64,000 nt of DNA, taken from NCBI RefSeq assembly GCF_045679555.1, contig NC_092087.1, positions 25,489,367 to 25,553,366 of the forward strand. Reading direction: 5' to 3'. Both the position numbers and the translations under genes were made by a program. A model generated the notes under the pieces. The model made no database searches. It was given only the letters and a program-made list of their open reading frames with translations, and was not told the origin of the DNA. The stretch comes from Salvelinus alpinus (taxonomy: Eukaryota; Chordata; Actinopteri; Salmoniformes; Salmonidae). Below, piece by piece: positions 33,901 to 48,833 of this stretch. Within the stretch, counting starts at the first letter, position 1. Every line of letters begins with the position of its first letter.

Positions 33901-36900
33901 TCCTCTTCCTTCCCCCTCTCTACCACAGCACTGCTCCTACCTCCTCTTCCTTCCCCTCTCTACCACAGCACTGCTCCTGCCTCCTCTTCCTTCCCTTCTC
34001 TACCACAGCACTGCTCCTGCCTCCTCTTCCTTCCCCTCTCTACCACAACACTGCTCCTGCCTCCTCTTCCTTCCCTTCTCTACCACAGCACTGCTCCTGC
34101 CTCCTCTTCCTTCCCCCTCTCTACCACAGCACTGCTCCTGCCTCCTCTTCCTTCCCCTTCTCTACCACAGCACTGCTCCTGCCTCCTCTTCCTTCCCCCT
34201 CTCTACCACAGCACTGCTCCTGCCTCCTCTTCCTTCCCCTCTCTACCACAGCACTGCTCCTGCCTCCTCTTCCTTCCCCCTCTCTACCACAGCACTGCTC
34301 CTGCCTCCTCTTCCTTCCCCCTCTCTACCACAGCACTGCTCCTGCCTCCTCTTCCTTCCCCTCTCTACCACAGCACTGCTCCTGCCTCCTCTTCCTTCCC
34401 CTCTCTACCACAGCACTGCTCCTGCCTCCTCTTCCTTCCCCTCTCTACCACAGCACTGCTCCTGCCTCCTCTTCCTCCCCCCTCTCTACCACAGCACTGC
34501 TCCTGCCTCCTCTTCCTTCCCTTCTCTACCACAGCACTGCTCCTGCCTCCTCTTCCTTCCCTTCTCTACCACAGCACTGCTCCTGCCTCCTCTTCCTTTC
34601 CCCTCTCTACCACAGCACTGCTCCTGCCTCCTCTTCCTTCCCCTCTCTACCACAGCACTGCTCCTGCCTCCTCTTCCTTCCCCTCTCTACCACAGCACTG
34701 CTCCTGCCTCCTCTTCCTTCCCCTCTCTACCACAGCACTGCTCCTGCCTCCTCTTCCTTCCCCCCTCTACCACAGCACTGCTCCTGCCTCCTCTTCCTTC
34801 CCCTCTCTACCACAGCACTGCTCCTGCCTCCTCTTCCTTCCCCTCTCTACCACAGCACTGCTCCTGCCTCCTCTTCCTTCCCCCTCTCTACCACAGCACT
34901 GCTCCTGCCTCCTCTTCCTTCCCCCTCTCTACCACAGCACTGCTCCTGCCTCCTCTTCCTTCCCCCTCTCTACCACAGCACTGCTCCTGCCTCCTCTTCC
35001 TTCCCCCTCTCTACCACAGCACTGCTCCTGCCTCCTCTTCCTTCCCCCTCTCTACCACAGCACTGCTCCTGCCTCCTCTTCCTTCCCCCTCTCTACCACA
35101 GCACTGCTCCTGCCTCCTCTTCCTTCCCCTCTCTACCACAGCACTGCTCCTGCCTCATCTTCCTTCCCTTCTCTACCACAGCACTGCTCCTGCCTCCTCT
35201 TCCTTCCCTTCTCTACCACAGCACTGCTCCTGCCTCCTCTTCCTTCCCTTCTCTACCACAGCACTGCTCCTGCCTCCTCTTCCTTCCCTTCTCTACCACA
35301 GCACTGCTCCTGCCTCCTCTTCCTTCCACCTCTCTACCACAGCACTGCTCCTGCCTCCTCTTCCTTCCCTTCTCTACCACAGCACTGCTCCTGCCTCCTC
35401 TTCCTTCCCCCTCTCTACCACAGCACTGCTCCTGCCGCCTCTTCCTTCCCCCTCTCTACCACAGCACTGCTCCTGCCTCCTCTTCCTTCCCCTCTCTACC
35501 ACAGCACTGCTCCTGCCTCCTCTTCCTTCCCCTCTCTACCACAGCACTGCTCCTGCCTCCTCTTCCTTCCCCCCCTCTACCACAGCACTGCTCCTGCCTC
35601 CTCTTCCTTCCCCCCCTCTACCACAGCACTGCTCCTGCCTCTTCCTTCCACCTCTCTACCACAGCACTGCTCCTGCCTCCTCTTCCTTCCCCTTCTCTAC
35701 CACAGCACTGCTCCTGCCTCCTCTTCCTTCCCCTCTCTACCACAGCACTGCTCCTGCCTCCTCTTCCTTCCCTTCTCTACCACAGCACTGCTCCTGCCTC
35801 CTCTTCCTTCCCCTCTCTACCACAACACTGCTCCTGCCTCCTCTTCCTTCCCTTCTCTACCACAGCACTGCTCCTGCCTCCTCTTCCTTCCCCTTCTCTA
35901 CCACAGCACTGCTCCTGCCTCCTCTTCCTTCCCCTCTCTACCACAGCACTGCTCCTGCCTCCTCTTCCTTCCCCTCTCTACCACAGCACTGCTCCTGCCT
36001 CCTCTTCCTTCCCCCTCTCTACCACAGCACTGCTCCTGCCTCCTCTTCCTTCCCCTCTCTACCACAGCACTGCTCCTGCCTCCTCTTCCTTCCCCTCTCT
36101 ACCACAGCACTGCTCCTGCCTCCTCTTCCTTCCCCCTCTATACCACAGCACTGCTCCTGCCTCCTCTTCCTTCCCCTCTCTACCACAGCACTGCTCCTGC
36201 CTCCTCTTCCTTCCCTTCTCTACCACAGCACTGCTCCTGCCTCCTCTTCCTTCCCCTCTCTACCACAGCACTGCTCCTGCCTCCTCTTCCTTCCCCCTCT
36301 CTAACACAGCACTGCTCCTGCCTCCTCTTCCTTCCCCCTCTCTAACACAGCACTGCTCCTGCCTCCTCTTCCTTCCCCCTCTTTACCACAGCACTGCTCC
36401 TGCCTCCTCTTCCTTCCCCCTCTTTACCACAGCACTGCTCCTGCCTCCTCTTCCTTCCCCTTCTCTACCACAGCACTGCTCCTGCCTCCTCTTCCTTCCC
36501 CTCTCTACCACAGCACTGCTCCTGCCTCCTCTTCCTTCCCTTCTCTACCACAGCACTGCTCCTGCCTCCTCTTCCTTCCCCCTCTCTACCACAGCACTGC
36601 TCCTGCCTCCTCTTCCTTCCCCTTCTCTACCACAGCACTGCTCCTGCCTCCTCTTCCTTCCCCCTCTCTACCACAGCACTGCTCCTGCCTCCTCTTCCTT
36701 CCCCCTCTCTACCACAGCACTGCTCCTGCCTCCTCTTCCTTCCCCTCTCTACCACAGCACTGCTCCTGCCTCCTCTTCCTTCCCCTCTCTACCACAGCAC
36801 TACTCCTGCCTCCTCTTCCTTCCCCTCTCTACCACAGCACTACTCCTGCCTCCTCTTCCTTCCCCTCTCTACCACAGCACTGCTCCTGCCTCCTCTTCCT

Positions 36901-38745
36901 TCCCTTCTCTACCACAGCACTGCTCCTGCCTCCTCTTCCTTCCCCCTCTCTACCACAGCACTGCTCCTGCCTCCTCTTCCTTACCCCTCTCTACCACAGC
37001 ACTGCTCCTGCCTCCTCTTCCTTACCCCTCTTTACCACAGCACTGCTCCTGCTTCCTCTTCCTTCCCCCTCTTTACCACAGCACTGCTCCTGCCTCCTCT
37101 TCCTTCCCCCTCTTTACCACAGCACTGCTCCTGCCTCCTCTTCCTTCCCCCTCTCTACCACAGCACTGCTCCTGCCTCCTCTTCCTTCCCCCTCTCTACC
37201 ACAGCACTGCTCCTGCCTCCTCTTCCTTCCCCTCTCTACCACAGCACTGCTCCTGCCTCCTCTTCCTTCCCTTCTCTACCACAGCACTGCTCCTGCCTCC
37301 TCTTCCTTCCCCTCTCTACCACAACACTGCTCCTGCCTCCTCTTCCTTCCCCTCTCTACCACAACACTGCTCCTGCCTCCTCTTCCTTCCCTTCTCTACC
37401 ACAGCACTGCTCCTGCCTCCTCTTCCTTCCCCTTCTCTACCACAGCACTGCTCCTGCCTCCTCTTCCTTCCCTTCTCTACCACAGCACTGCTCCTGCCTC
37501 CTCTTCCTTCCCCCTCTCTACCACAGCACTGCTCCTGCCTCCTCTTCCTTCCCTTCTCTACCACAGCACTGCTCCTGCCTCCTCTTCCTTCCCCTCTCTA
37601 CCACAGCACTGCTCCTGCCTCCTCTTCCTTCCCTTCTCTACCACAGCACTGCTCCTGCCTCCTCTTCCTTCCCTTCTCTACCACAGCACTGCTCCTGCCT
37701 CCTCTTCCTTCCCTTCTCTACCACAGCACTGCTCCTGCCTCCTCTTCCTTCCCCTCTCTACCACAGCACTGCTCCTGCCTCCTCTTCCTTCCCCTCTCTA
37801 CCACAGCACTGCTCCTGCCTCCTCTTCCTTCCCTTCTCTACCACAGCACTGCTCCTGCCTCCTCTTCCTTCCCCTCTCTACCACAGCACTGCTCCTGCCT
37901 CCTCTTCCTTCCCCTCTCTACCACAGCACTGCTCCTGCCTCCTCTTCCTTCCCCTCTCTACCACAGCACTGCTCCTGCCTCCTCTTCCTTCCCTTCTCTA
38001 CCACAGCACTGCTCCTGCCTCCTCTTCCTTCCCTTCTCTACCACAGCACTGCTCCTGCCTCCTCTTCCTTCCCTTCTCTACCACAGCACTGCTCCTGCCT
38101 CCTCTTCCTTCCCTTCTCTACCACAGCACTGCTCCTGCCTCCTCTTCCTTCCCCTCTCTACCACAGCACTGCTCCTGCCTCCTCTTCCTTCCCCTCTCTA
38201 CCACAGCACTGCTCCTGCCTCCTCTTCCTTCCCCTCTCTACCACAGCACTGCTCCTGCCTCCTCTTCCTTCCCTTCTCTACCACAGCACTGCTCCTGCCT
38301 CCTCTTCCTTCCCTTCTCTACCACAGCACTGCTCCTGCCTCCTCTTCCTTCCCCTCTCTACCACAGCACTGCTCCTGCCTCCTCTTCCTTCCCTTCTCTA
38401 CCACAGCACTGCTCCTGCCTCCTCTTCCTTCCCTTCTCTACCACAGCACTGCTCCTGCCTCCTCTTCCTTCCCTTCTCTACCACAGCACTGCTCCTGCCT
38501 CCTCTTCCTTCCCCTCTCTACCACAGGACTGCTCCTGCCTCCTCTTCCTTCCCTTCTCTACCACAGCACTGCTCCTGCCTCCTCTTCCTTCCCCCTCTCT
38601 ACCACAGCACTGCTCCTGCCTCCTCTTCCTCCCCCTCTCTACCACAGCACTGCTCCTGCCTCCTCTTCCTCCCCCTCTCTACCACAGCACTGCTCCTGCC
38701 TCCTCTTCCTCCCCCTCTCTACCACAGCACTGCTCCTGCCTCCTC
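27945..38745 (+). repeat. Giant minisatellite, about 270 copies of a 40-bp pyrimidine-rich unit
   Basis: The unit starts CACTGCTCCTGCC, continues TCCTCTTCCTTCC and ends CCTCTCTACCACAG. Length varies from 39 to 42 bp, mainly through the number of C or T residues after CTTCC. Rare variants (CCGCCTC, CTCATCTT, CTACCTC, CCACAACAC, CTTTACC, CTCTATACC, CTTACCCC) tag units and reveal duplicated blocks. Units from about 37560 to 38580 are exactly 40 bp and alternate CCCTTCTC with CCCCTCTC. The array ends at CCTCCTCTCTACCACCACAC (38732-38751). The unit has no stop in any + frame, so a 2848-codon reading frame (27799-36345) arises without coding meaning. It lies in suclg2 intron 1. Confidence 0.97.
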
Positions 38746-38751
38746 TCTACC

Positions 38752-40964
38752 ACCACACTGTTCCCATCCCAAACAGACTGACTTCATGGTTTGCGCCCTC
38801 TACCACTGCCTAATGGAGCCTCCTCCAGATGTCCTCTAACTCCCCTAATGGCCGGGACATGACCTTGACTTCCTCTACAGCTCTCTAGAAGAGGGTGGGA
38901 GGCAAGGATGAGAAAGTGAGAGAGAATCACCACTGTCCTATAAGTTTTGGCTTAAAGCAGGAACACTTCCCTGAGAATTTGAAATGGATTCCATCATCAC
39001 CCTATTGGAGGGGGGTGGGGGGTGTATGTGTCTGTCAACACCTAATTAGTCCATTCATTTGAAGACTGTCTTTTTTTCAGAATAAATACTGATCTGAATT
39101 AGGCTCCTAATGCTTCATCGTGCATGATATTACTACATGGTTGGTTTTATGTGGGGATTTACAGATGATTCACATTGGCCTGTTTATGCTGCAAATTCAA
39201 ATCATTCTGCCTTTCTGCTCTCCATTTCCTTAAGTGTAGGGTATGTGTCGTCGCCGTCACTGCTAACTAGCATGCAGTGGCTGTCTAATTACAATACAGC
39301 TTATCTTTATGAGTCAGAACTAATAGCAAACTGCCTCCTCATTAGCTGGAAAACATTTAACTGCAATCAGGACACGCAATGATTTTTTATAACAAGTCAG
39401 TGCAGTGTCTACCCACATTTCGGGCTCTGCTCTTGTAAATGGATCAGGATTCCAATCCCCTTTAACTCTAGCCGGATGGTTAGCTAAACGGAGGTAAAGG
39501 GCCCGAGTTCAAAACCTGAATAGGAACCAATCAATTACGTACAATTGGCAAACTGGCAATGTGTTAATTTCTTAAACATTTTGATAATGCCCCTTAGGAG
39601 AATTCCAGTTAATTAACTCGGAGGCCATCCGTTGGTGCTAATTAGCCAGAGTAATTTCAAAGGGTTAGGGCCTGGCCATGACTAGTAATGAGGATTTTAA
39701 CACTGGGAGACGTCTGGGGACGCCACCGTATTAGAAGAGATTCAGAGCTGTAGACACATCCTCTGTAAGCTGTCTGGCTGGCTCTATATCCGTTTCAGAA
39801 GAGGAGAGAGAGAGAGACTAGCATGATATAGTACAACTTTTTCAGGTGTTTTTGTTTAACAAAGGTATAAAAACATGAATGACTATGCACTTTTTTGTGT
39901 AGCATGTAGAGCTGGTGTTGAACAAAGTAGTGTGGCTGAAGGCAGAGTTGTATATTTCGGTGAGACCTCCTTTAGTGGACTTGAATGGAATCATTAAATC
40001 AAAATCCTGTTCTCTAAAGACCATTTAGTTGCAAGATGTCCTTCTCACACCTCTCATTAGGTGTTGTGTTTTGGCTATAGCCCACTGTACTGTATAACTA
40101 GGCCATCTCTTCCCTTCACCCCAAGAAATGGTCATTTAGGAGACCTTGAAAGTGTTAATCATTTCATTTTTTTATTTTTTATAAACGCTTTGACTAGACT
40201 CCCATAAGCTTCTCTTCCTATTCCCAAAGCTATGCCGGATCCATACAGATCTGCTCATGAATATGTTCGTTAAAAAATGTGTATTCCCTTGTGGGTGAAA
40301 GCAGCTGCGTTTTTTTGTTTTCTGCAAGGGCTCTTATCGGAATCAATCCCCTATCGACATATTGAGTTATTCTGTCTCTGTGCTCCTAATGGAGGGGCAC
40401 TATGTCCAGCCTCTGAGACATGCTAATGATGATAGCCTTCCCTGAGAGGGTTAGAGGACAGGGCTATTGAAGGGCCATGTTCATTCTTCTTTTCTGCTTT
40501 AATGCAGCCGTTGGCCCTTAATGGAGCATTCCAGAGGCTTTTTTTATTCATACATCAAAAAGTTAAACATAACCACTCCATGAAATAATGCCTCTAGATT
40601 TTGCATCTGAAGAGTGAATGAGTGAGGATGTTGGCCTCTGTCCAGGTGTCCTAATAAAGTATTGATTTTCCTCTCTGCCGTTTGCACGGGCTCTTCACCC
40701 CATCCATCAGCAGAGTTCTGTTCTAGAAATGTCCTGCTGTGTTGTGTGTCTGGGAGCGTTCCTTCAGTTCTGGGTGCTATTGCTTCATGTAGGATTTCCC
40801 TCCCCTCAATCAAAGCATGGCCTAAAATAGGGAAATAGCTTAGGCCTAGCCTACTTCATGAGATGTAGCCTACTTGACAAGGCCTTAAGGCCATTTTGTG
40901 GATTAGACAGTGATGTGAGCCATCAGGGGAGTACCCCTGTTCTATGTAGTAGGCCTAAAATATT
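38752..40964. other. Intronic sequence, mostly featureless
   Basis: Unique-looking intron. A weak tRNA-like remnant is at 39470-39530 (GGATGGTTAGCTAAACGG and CCGAGTTCAAAACCTG), possibly a decayed SINE head. A GAGA run lies at 39800-39818. No exon is supported. Confidence 0.5.
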
Positions 40965-41255
40965 CACTGAGTATACTAAACATTAGGAACACCTTTCTCA
41001 TATTGAGTTGCACTCGGCATGGACTCTACAAGGTGTCGAAAGTGTTCAACAGGGATGCTGGTCCATGTTGACTCAAATGCTTCCCACAGTTGTGTGAAGT
41101 TGGCTGGATGTCCTTTGGCTGGTGGACCATTCTTGATACACTTGGGAAACTGTTGAGCGTGAAAAACCCAGCAGCGTTGCAGTTCTTGACTTACTTGACG
41201 CACTTACTACCATACCCCATTTAAAGGCACTTAAATATTTTGTCTTGCCCATGTC

Positions 41256-42737
41256 TTGCTCCCAGACAGACTAAATAACTTCTTTGCTCGCTTTGAGGAC
41301 AATACAGTGCCACTGACACGGCCCGCTACCAAAACCTGCGGACTCTCCTTCACTGCAGCCGACGTAAGTAAAACATTTAAACGTGTTAACCCTCGCAAGG
41401 CTGCAGGCCCAGACGGCATCCACAGCCGCGTCCTCAGAGCATGCGCAGACCAGCTGGCTGGTGTGTTTACGGACATATTCAATCAATCCTTATCCCAGTC
41501 TGCTGTTCCCACATGCTTCAAGAGGGCCACCATTGTTCCTGTTCCCAAGAAAGCTAAGGTAACTAAGCTAAACGACTACCGCCCCGTAGCACTCACTTCC
41601 GTCATCATGAAGTGCTTTGAGAGACTAGTCAAGGACCATATCATCTCCACCCTACCTGACACTCTAGACCCACTCCAATTTGCTTACCGCCCCAATAGGT
41701 CCACAGACGACGCAATCGCAACCACACTGCACACTGCCCTAACCCATCTGGACAAGAGGAATACCTATGTGAGAATGCTGTTCATCGACTACAGCTCAGC
41801 ATTTAACACCATAGTACCCTCCAAACTCGTCATCAAGCTCGAGACCCTGGGTCTCGACCCCGCCCTGTGCAACTGGGTACTGGACTTCCTGACGGGCCGC
41901 CCCCAGGTGGTGAGGGTAGGTAACAACATCTCCACCCCGCTGATCCTCAACACTGGGGCACCACAAGGGTGCGTTCTGAGTCCTCTCCTGTACTCCCTGT
42001 TCACCCACGACTGCGTGGCCATGCACGCCTCCAACTCAATCATCAAGTTTGCGGACGACACTACAGTGGTAGGCTTGATTACCAACAACGACGAGACGGC
42101 CTACAGGGAGGAGGTGAGGGCCCTCGGAGTGTGGTGTCAGGAAAATAACCTCACACTCAACGTCAACAAAACAAAGGAGATGATTGTGGACTTTAGGAAA
42201 CAGCAGAGGGAGCACCCCCCTATCCACATCGATGGGACAGTAGTGGAGAGGGTAGTAAGTTTTAAGTTCCTCGGCGTACACATCACGGACAAACTGATTT
42301 TGGTCCACCCACACAGACAGCGTTGTGAAGAAGGCGCAGCAGCACCTCTCAACCTCAGGAGGCTGAAGAAATTCGGCTTGTCACCAAAAGCACTCACAAA
42401 CTTCGACAGATGCACAATCGAGAGCATCCTGTCGGGCTGTATCACCGCCTGGTACGGCAACTGCTCCGCCCACAACCGTAAGGCTCTCCAGAGGGTAGTG
42501 AGGTCTGCACAATGCATCAATGGGGGCAAACTACATGCCCTCCAGGACACCTACACCACCCGATGTCACAGGAAGGCCATAAAGATCATCAAGGACAACA
42601 ACCACCCGAGCCACTGCCTGTTCACCCCGCTATCATCCAGAAGACGAGGTCAGTACAGGTGCATCAAAGCAGGGACCGAGAGACTGAAAAACAGCTTCTA
42701 TCTCAAGGCCATCAGACTGTTAAACAGCCCCCACTAA
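41256..42737 (+). pseudogene. LINE reverse transcriptase fragment, open but truncated
   Basis: A 493-residue frame starting [15 protein letters not shown]. The RT motifs are intact: [41 protein letters not shown] and [11 protein letters not shown] (near 42048-42080). The endonuclease half is missing, so it cannot retrotranspose alone. Between about 42295 and 42345 the frame departs from the full-length copy ([17 protein letters not shown] instead of [17 protein letters not shown]): a one-base insertion is followed about 50 bases later by a one-base loss, restoring the frame. The downstream C-terminal part is normal. Confidence 0.88.
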
Positions 42738-42985
42738 CATCGAGTGGCTGCTGCCAACATACTGACTCAACTCCAGCTCACTTTAATAATGGAAATTGAT
42801 GGAAATTGATCAAAAATGTATCACTAGCCAATTTAAACAATGCCACTTAATATAATGTATATGTATATACTGTACTCTATATCATCTACTGCATCTTGCC
42901 ATCTTTATGTAATACATGTATCACTAGCAACTTTAAACTCTGCCCTTTTATGTTTACATACTCTACATTACTCATCTCATATGTA

Positions 42986-44590
<1,605 letters not shown>

Positions 44591-45028
44591 TATATACTGT
44601 ACTCGATACCATCTACTGCATCTTGCCTATGCCGTTCTGTACCATCACTCATTCATATATCTTTATGTACATATTCTTTATCCCTTTACACTTGTGTGTA
44701 TAAGGTAGTAGTTGTGGAATTGTTAGGTTAGATTACTCGTTGGTTATTACTGCATTATTGGAACTAGAAGCACAAGCATTTCGCTACACTCACATTAACA
44801 TCTGCTAACCATGTGTATGTGACAAATCAAATGTGATTTGATTCACCCTCTGAATGACACTCATACAGAAAACCTGTCTCAAGGCTTGAAAATCTTTATT
44901 TTACCGGTCTTCTCCCCTTCATCTAAACTGATTGTAGTGGATTTAAGTGACACCAATAAGGGATCATAGCTCGCATCTGGTCAGTCTGTCATGGAAAGAG
45001 CTGGTGTTGTTAATGTTTATACTCAGTG

Positions 45029-46454
45029 TACAGTACTGTATATCTTATGGCAGGTGTACCCAATTACTTATGCGTGTTTCTGCGTTAGCCTGAATTGGAC
45101 TAGCTAGCCCTACAGTGTGATGAGGCTGACTCCGAATAGGTCTCCTGTTAGTAACATTGTGAAGCACCCGGCAGAGCGGGTAAGATTGGACCTCCTCCTT
45201 TCTACGTAATGATACTTCTGCATGACATTGTTCCTATCTCACAAAAAAACGGAGTTTGCTAAACCGCTGTCATTTTGTACCACTTGAAAGTAAGAGCTGA
45301 GGGTGCTTCTGAGTCTGCTGAATGCCATGTGCCAGTTCTGAGGTAGGAGCAGTGTGCTTGCTGCCCTGGCTCTGTCCTTTTACGCCACTCCTTGGTGGAG
45401 CATCTGTGACACTGCACAATTTAATGCAGCTGCTGCCACAGCACTGTCCTCTGCTCTTTGCCTTTGTATGGGGACAGACCGACGGACAGTAACTCTGTGT
45501 GCTTTACAGAGAGGAGCCCTATGGACCGATGCAACACATGCTTCACTCAGCACATTTGGGTGCTTTATGCATTTGTTTTTGGTTAATTATATTCATTTTT
45601 GAATGTCAGTTTATTTGAATGACTTTGGTAACTTACAGTATGCCTTGTTGCATTTTCCCCCTTGTTGTTGTGGCAAAATGACGAGCATAGGGCCTAGGCC
45701 CATATTATATTCATTCCCTTTTAGGCTTTATATTCAGGTCATTTGATTGGCTGTTTGATGATCGAGGATCAACTATTGATATTCTAGTAGTCAAAAGATT
45801 GTAAAAAAAGGCTGAAAAATAAGTTATAGCCTGTATATTGGGGTAGGCTATGAGCTTAAAGTGAAAAAGGCTCATCTTTGTATCTTGAAGTGCTTTGCGC
45901 TGACATTTTGTGATCACTGGCTGAATGTGAAGATTTTAGCTGTAAGCCTGCTGAAAGAAAAAATCTCCCTCACAGAATATTGTGGTCTTTACTTTTATTG
46001 GTACTTTTTGCTCTCGCTTGAACTTGGTGGCCAGATCTTTGGCTGTACAATTTCTGCTCATACTTTGGTGTGAAGACCAATGTTGATGGTCAGACAGGGA
46101 CAGTGTTTGATAAAGATACCAGCAGGGTGGAATTATTTTGTTATGTAGTTTTTCCACAAGAGATTAGCCTAAACCTAATTGATCTAATACCTCCAGCATA
46201 AAAAAAACAAAAAAAAACAAGAAGACATATAGGCTATGTTAATGGAGACCTGTGAAGTGTCTAGTCACTGCCTGGCTATAGCCTATTGAGTAAAGACTGA
46301 GAGGAGAGCGCACTAAATGTGTTCACTGATGCATACCCTCTGAGGTGAACTCTCTCAAGATCTAATTTCCAGTGACAGTTATAGCCTTTCATGTTTTATG
46401 GCTCCACCGCTCAGGAACATGTCCTTTTTTCACTTTCACAATGAATGAGACCAT
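45029..46454. other. Intronic sequence, no feature seen
   Basis: No exon, RNA gene or known repeat was recognised. An A-rich run lies at 46199-46220. Confidence 0.5.
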
Positions 46455-46771
46455 GGCCATGTCTGAATACCCATTCTAGCGTACTGCATACTATTTACTC
46501 ATCGTACGTACTGTTTAGTGAAAAGTATGCCACGGCCGCAACGCAGTATTGGCTCCTGATTGGCTGAGTAGGTTTGCCGGGACCTAGTGTGGGTGGATTT
46601 TTCCAAATTCAACAGACATGCATCACATTAACCAGCCTGATAACAGCTCATTTCCAATTTGAGAAATGTCTCTAAACTCTGACTAGAATAGGAATGGATT
46701 TATAGGCCTACTCAGGCTGGTTATAGGCAGACTATCGCATTCAACCTATACCATAGCCCATCTATCCTATA

Positions 46772-48375
<1,604 letters not shown>

Positions 48376-48833
48376 TATAAAAAGGACTTGGTTCCATTTC
48401 ATCATATTTATTAGTGAAACCAAAATTAACTAACATACTCTACCAGTCAAAGTTTGAACACACCTACTCATTCGAGGGTTTTCTTTATTTTTACTATTTT
48501 CTACATTGTAGAATAATAGTGAAGACATCAAAATGATGAAATAACACGTATGGAATTATGTAGTAAACAAAAGTGTTAAACACATTTTATATTTGAGATT
48601 CTTCAAAGTAGCCAGCCTTTGCCTTGATGACAGCTTTGCACACTCTTGGCATTCTCTCAACCAGCTTCAGGAGGTAGTCACTTGGAATGTTTTTCAATTA
48701 ACAGGTGTGCCTAAAAGTTAATTTGTGGAATTCCTTTCCTTCTTCATGCGTTTGAGCCAATCAGTTGTGTTTTGACAAGGTAGGGGTGTTATACAGAAGA
48801 TAGCCCTATTTGGTAAAATACCAAGTTCATATT

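Noticed and set aside
27799..36345. A 2848-codon protein-coding gene
   Set aside because: The frame only reflects a stop-free 40-bp repeat read in rotating frames. There is no domain, no codon bias and no gene context.
37316..37564. Minus-strand Glu/Gly/Arg-rich small protein
   Set aside because: It is a shadow of the minisatellite; the minus unit contains TAG in one frame, which breaks longer frames.
27945..38745. CRISPR array
   Set aside because: The units are contiguous 40-mers without unique spacers, in a vertebrate genome and without cas genes.
39470..39530. tRNA gene
   Set aside because: A- and B-box-like words are present, but the arms do not pair and no terminator is seen. It is more likely a decayed SINE head.
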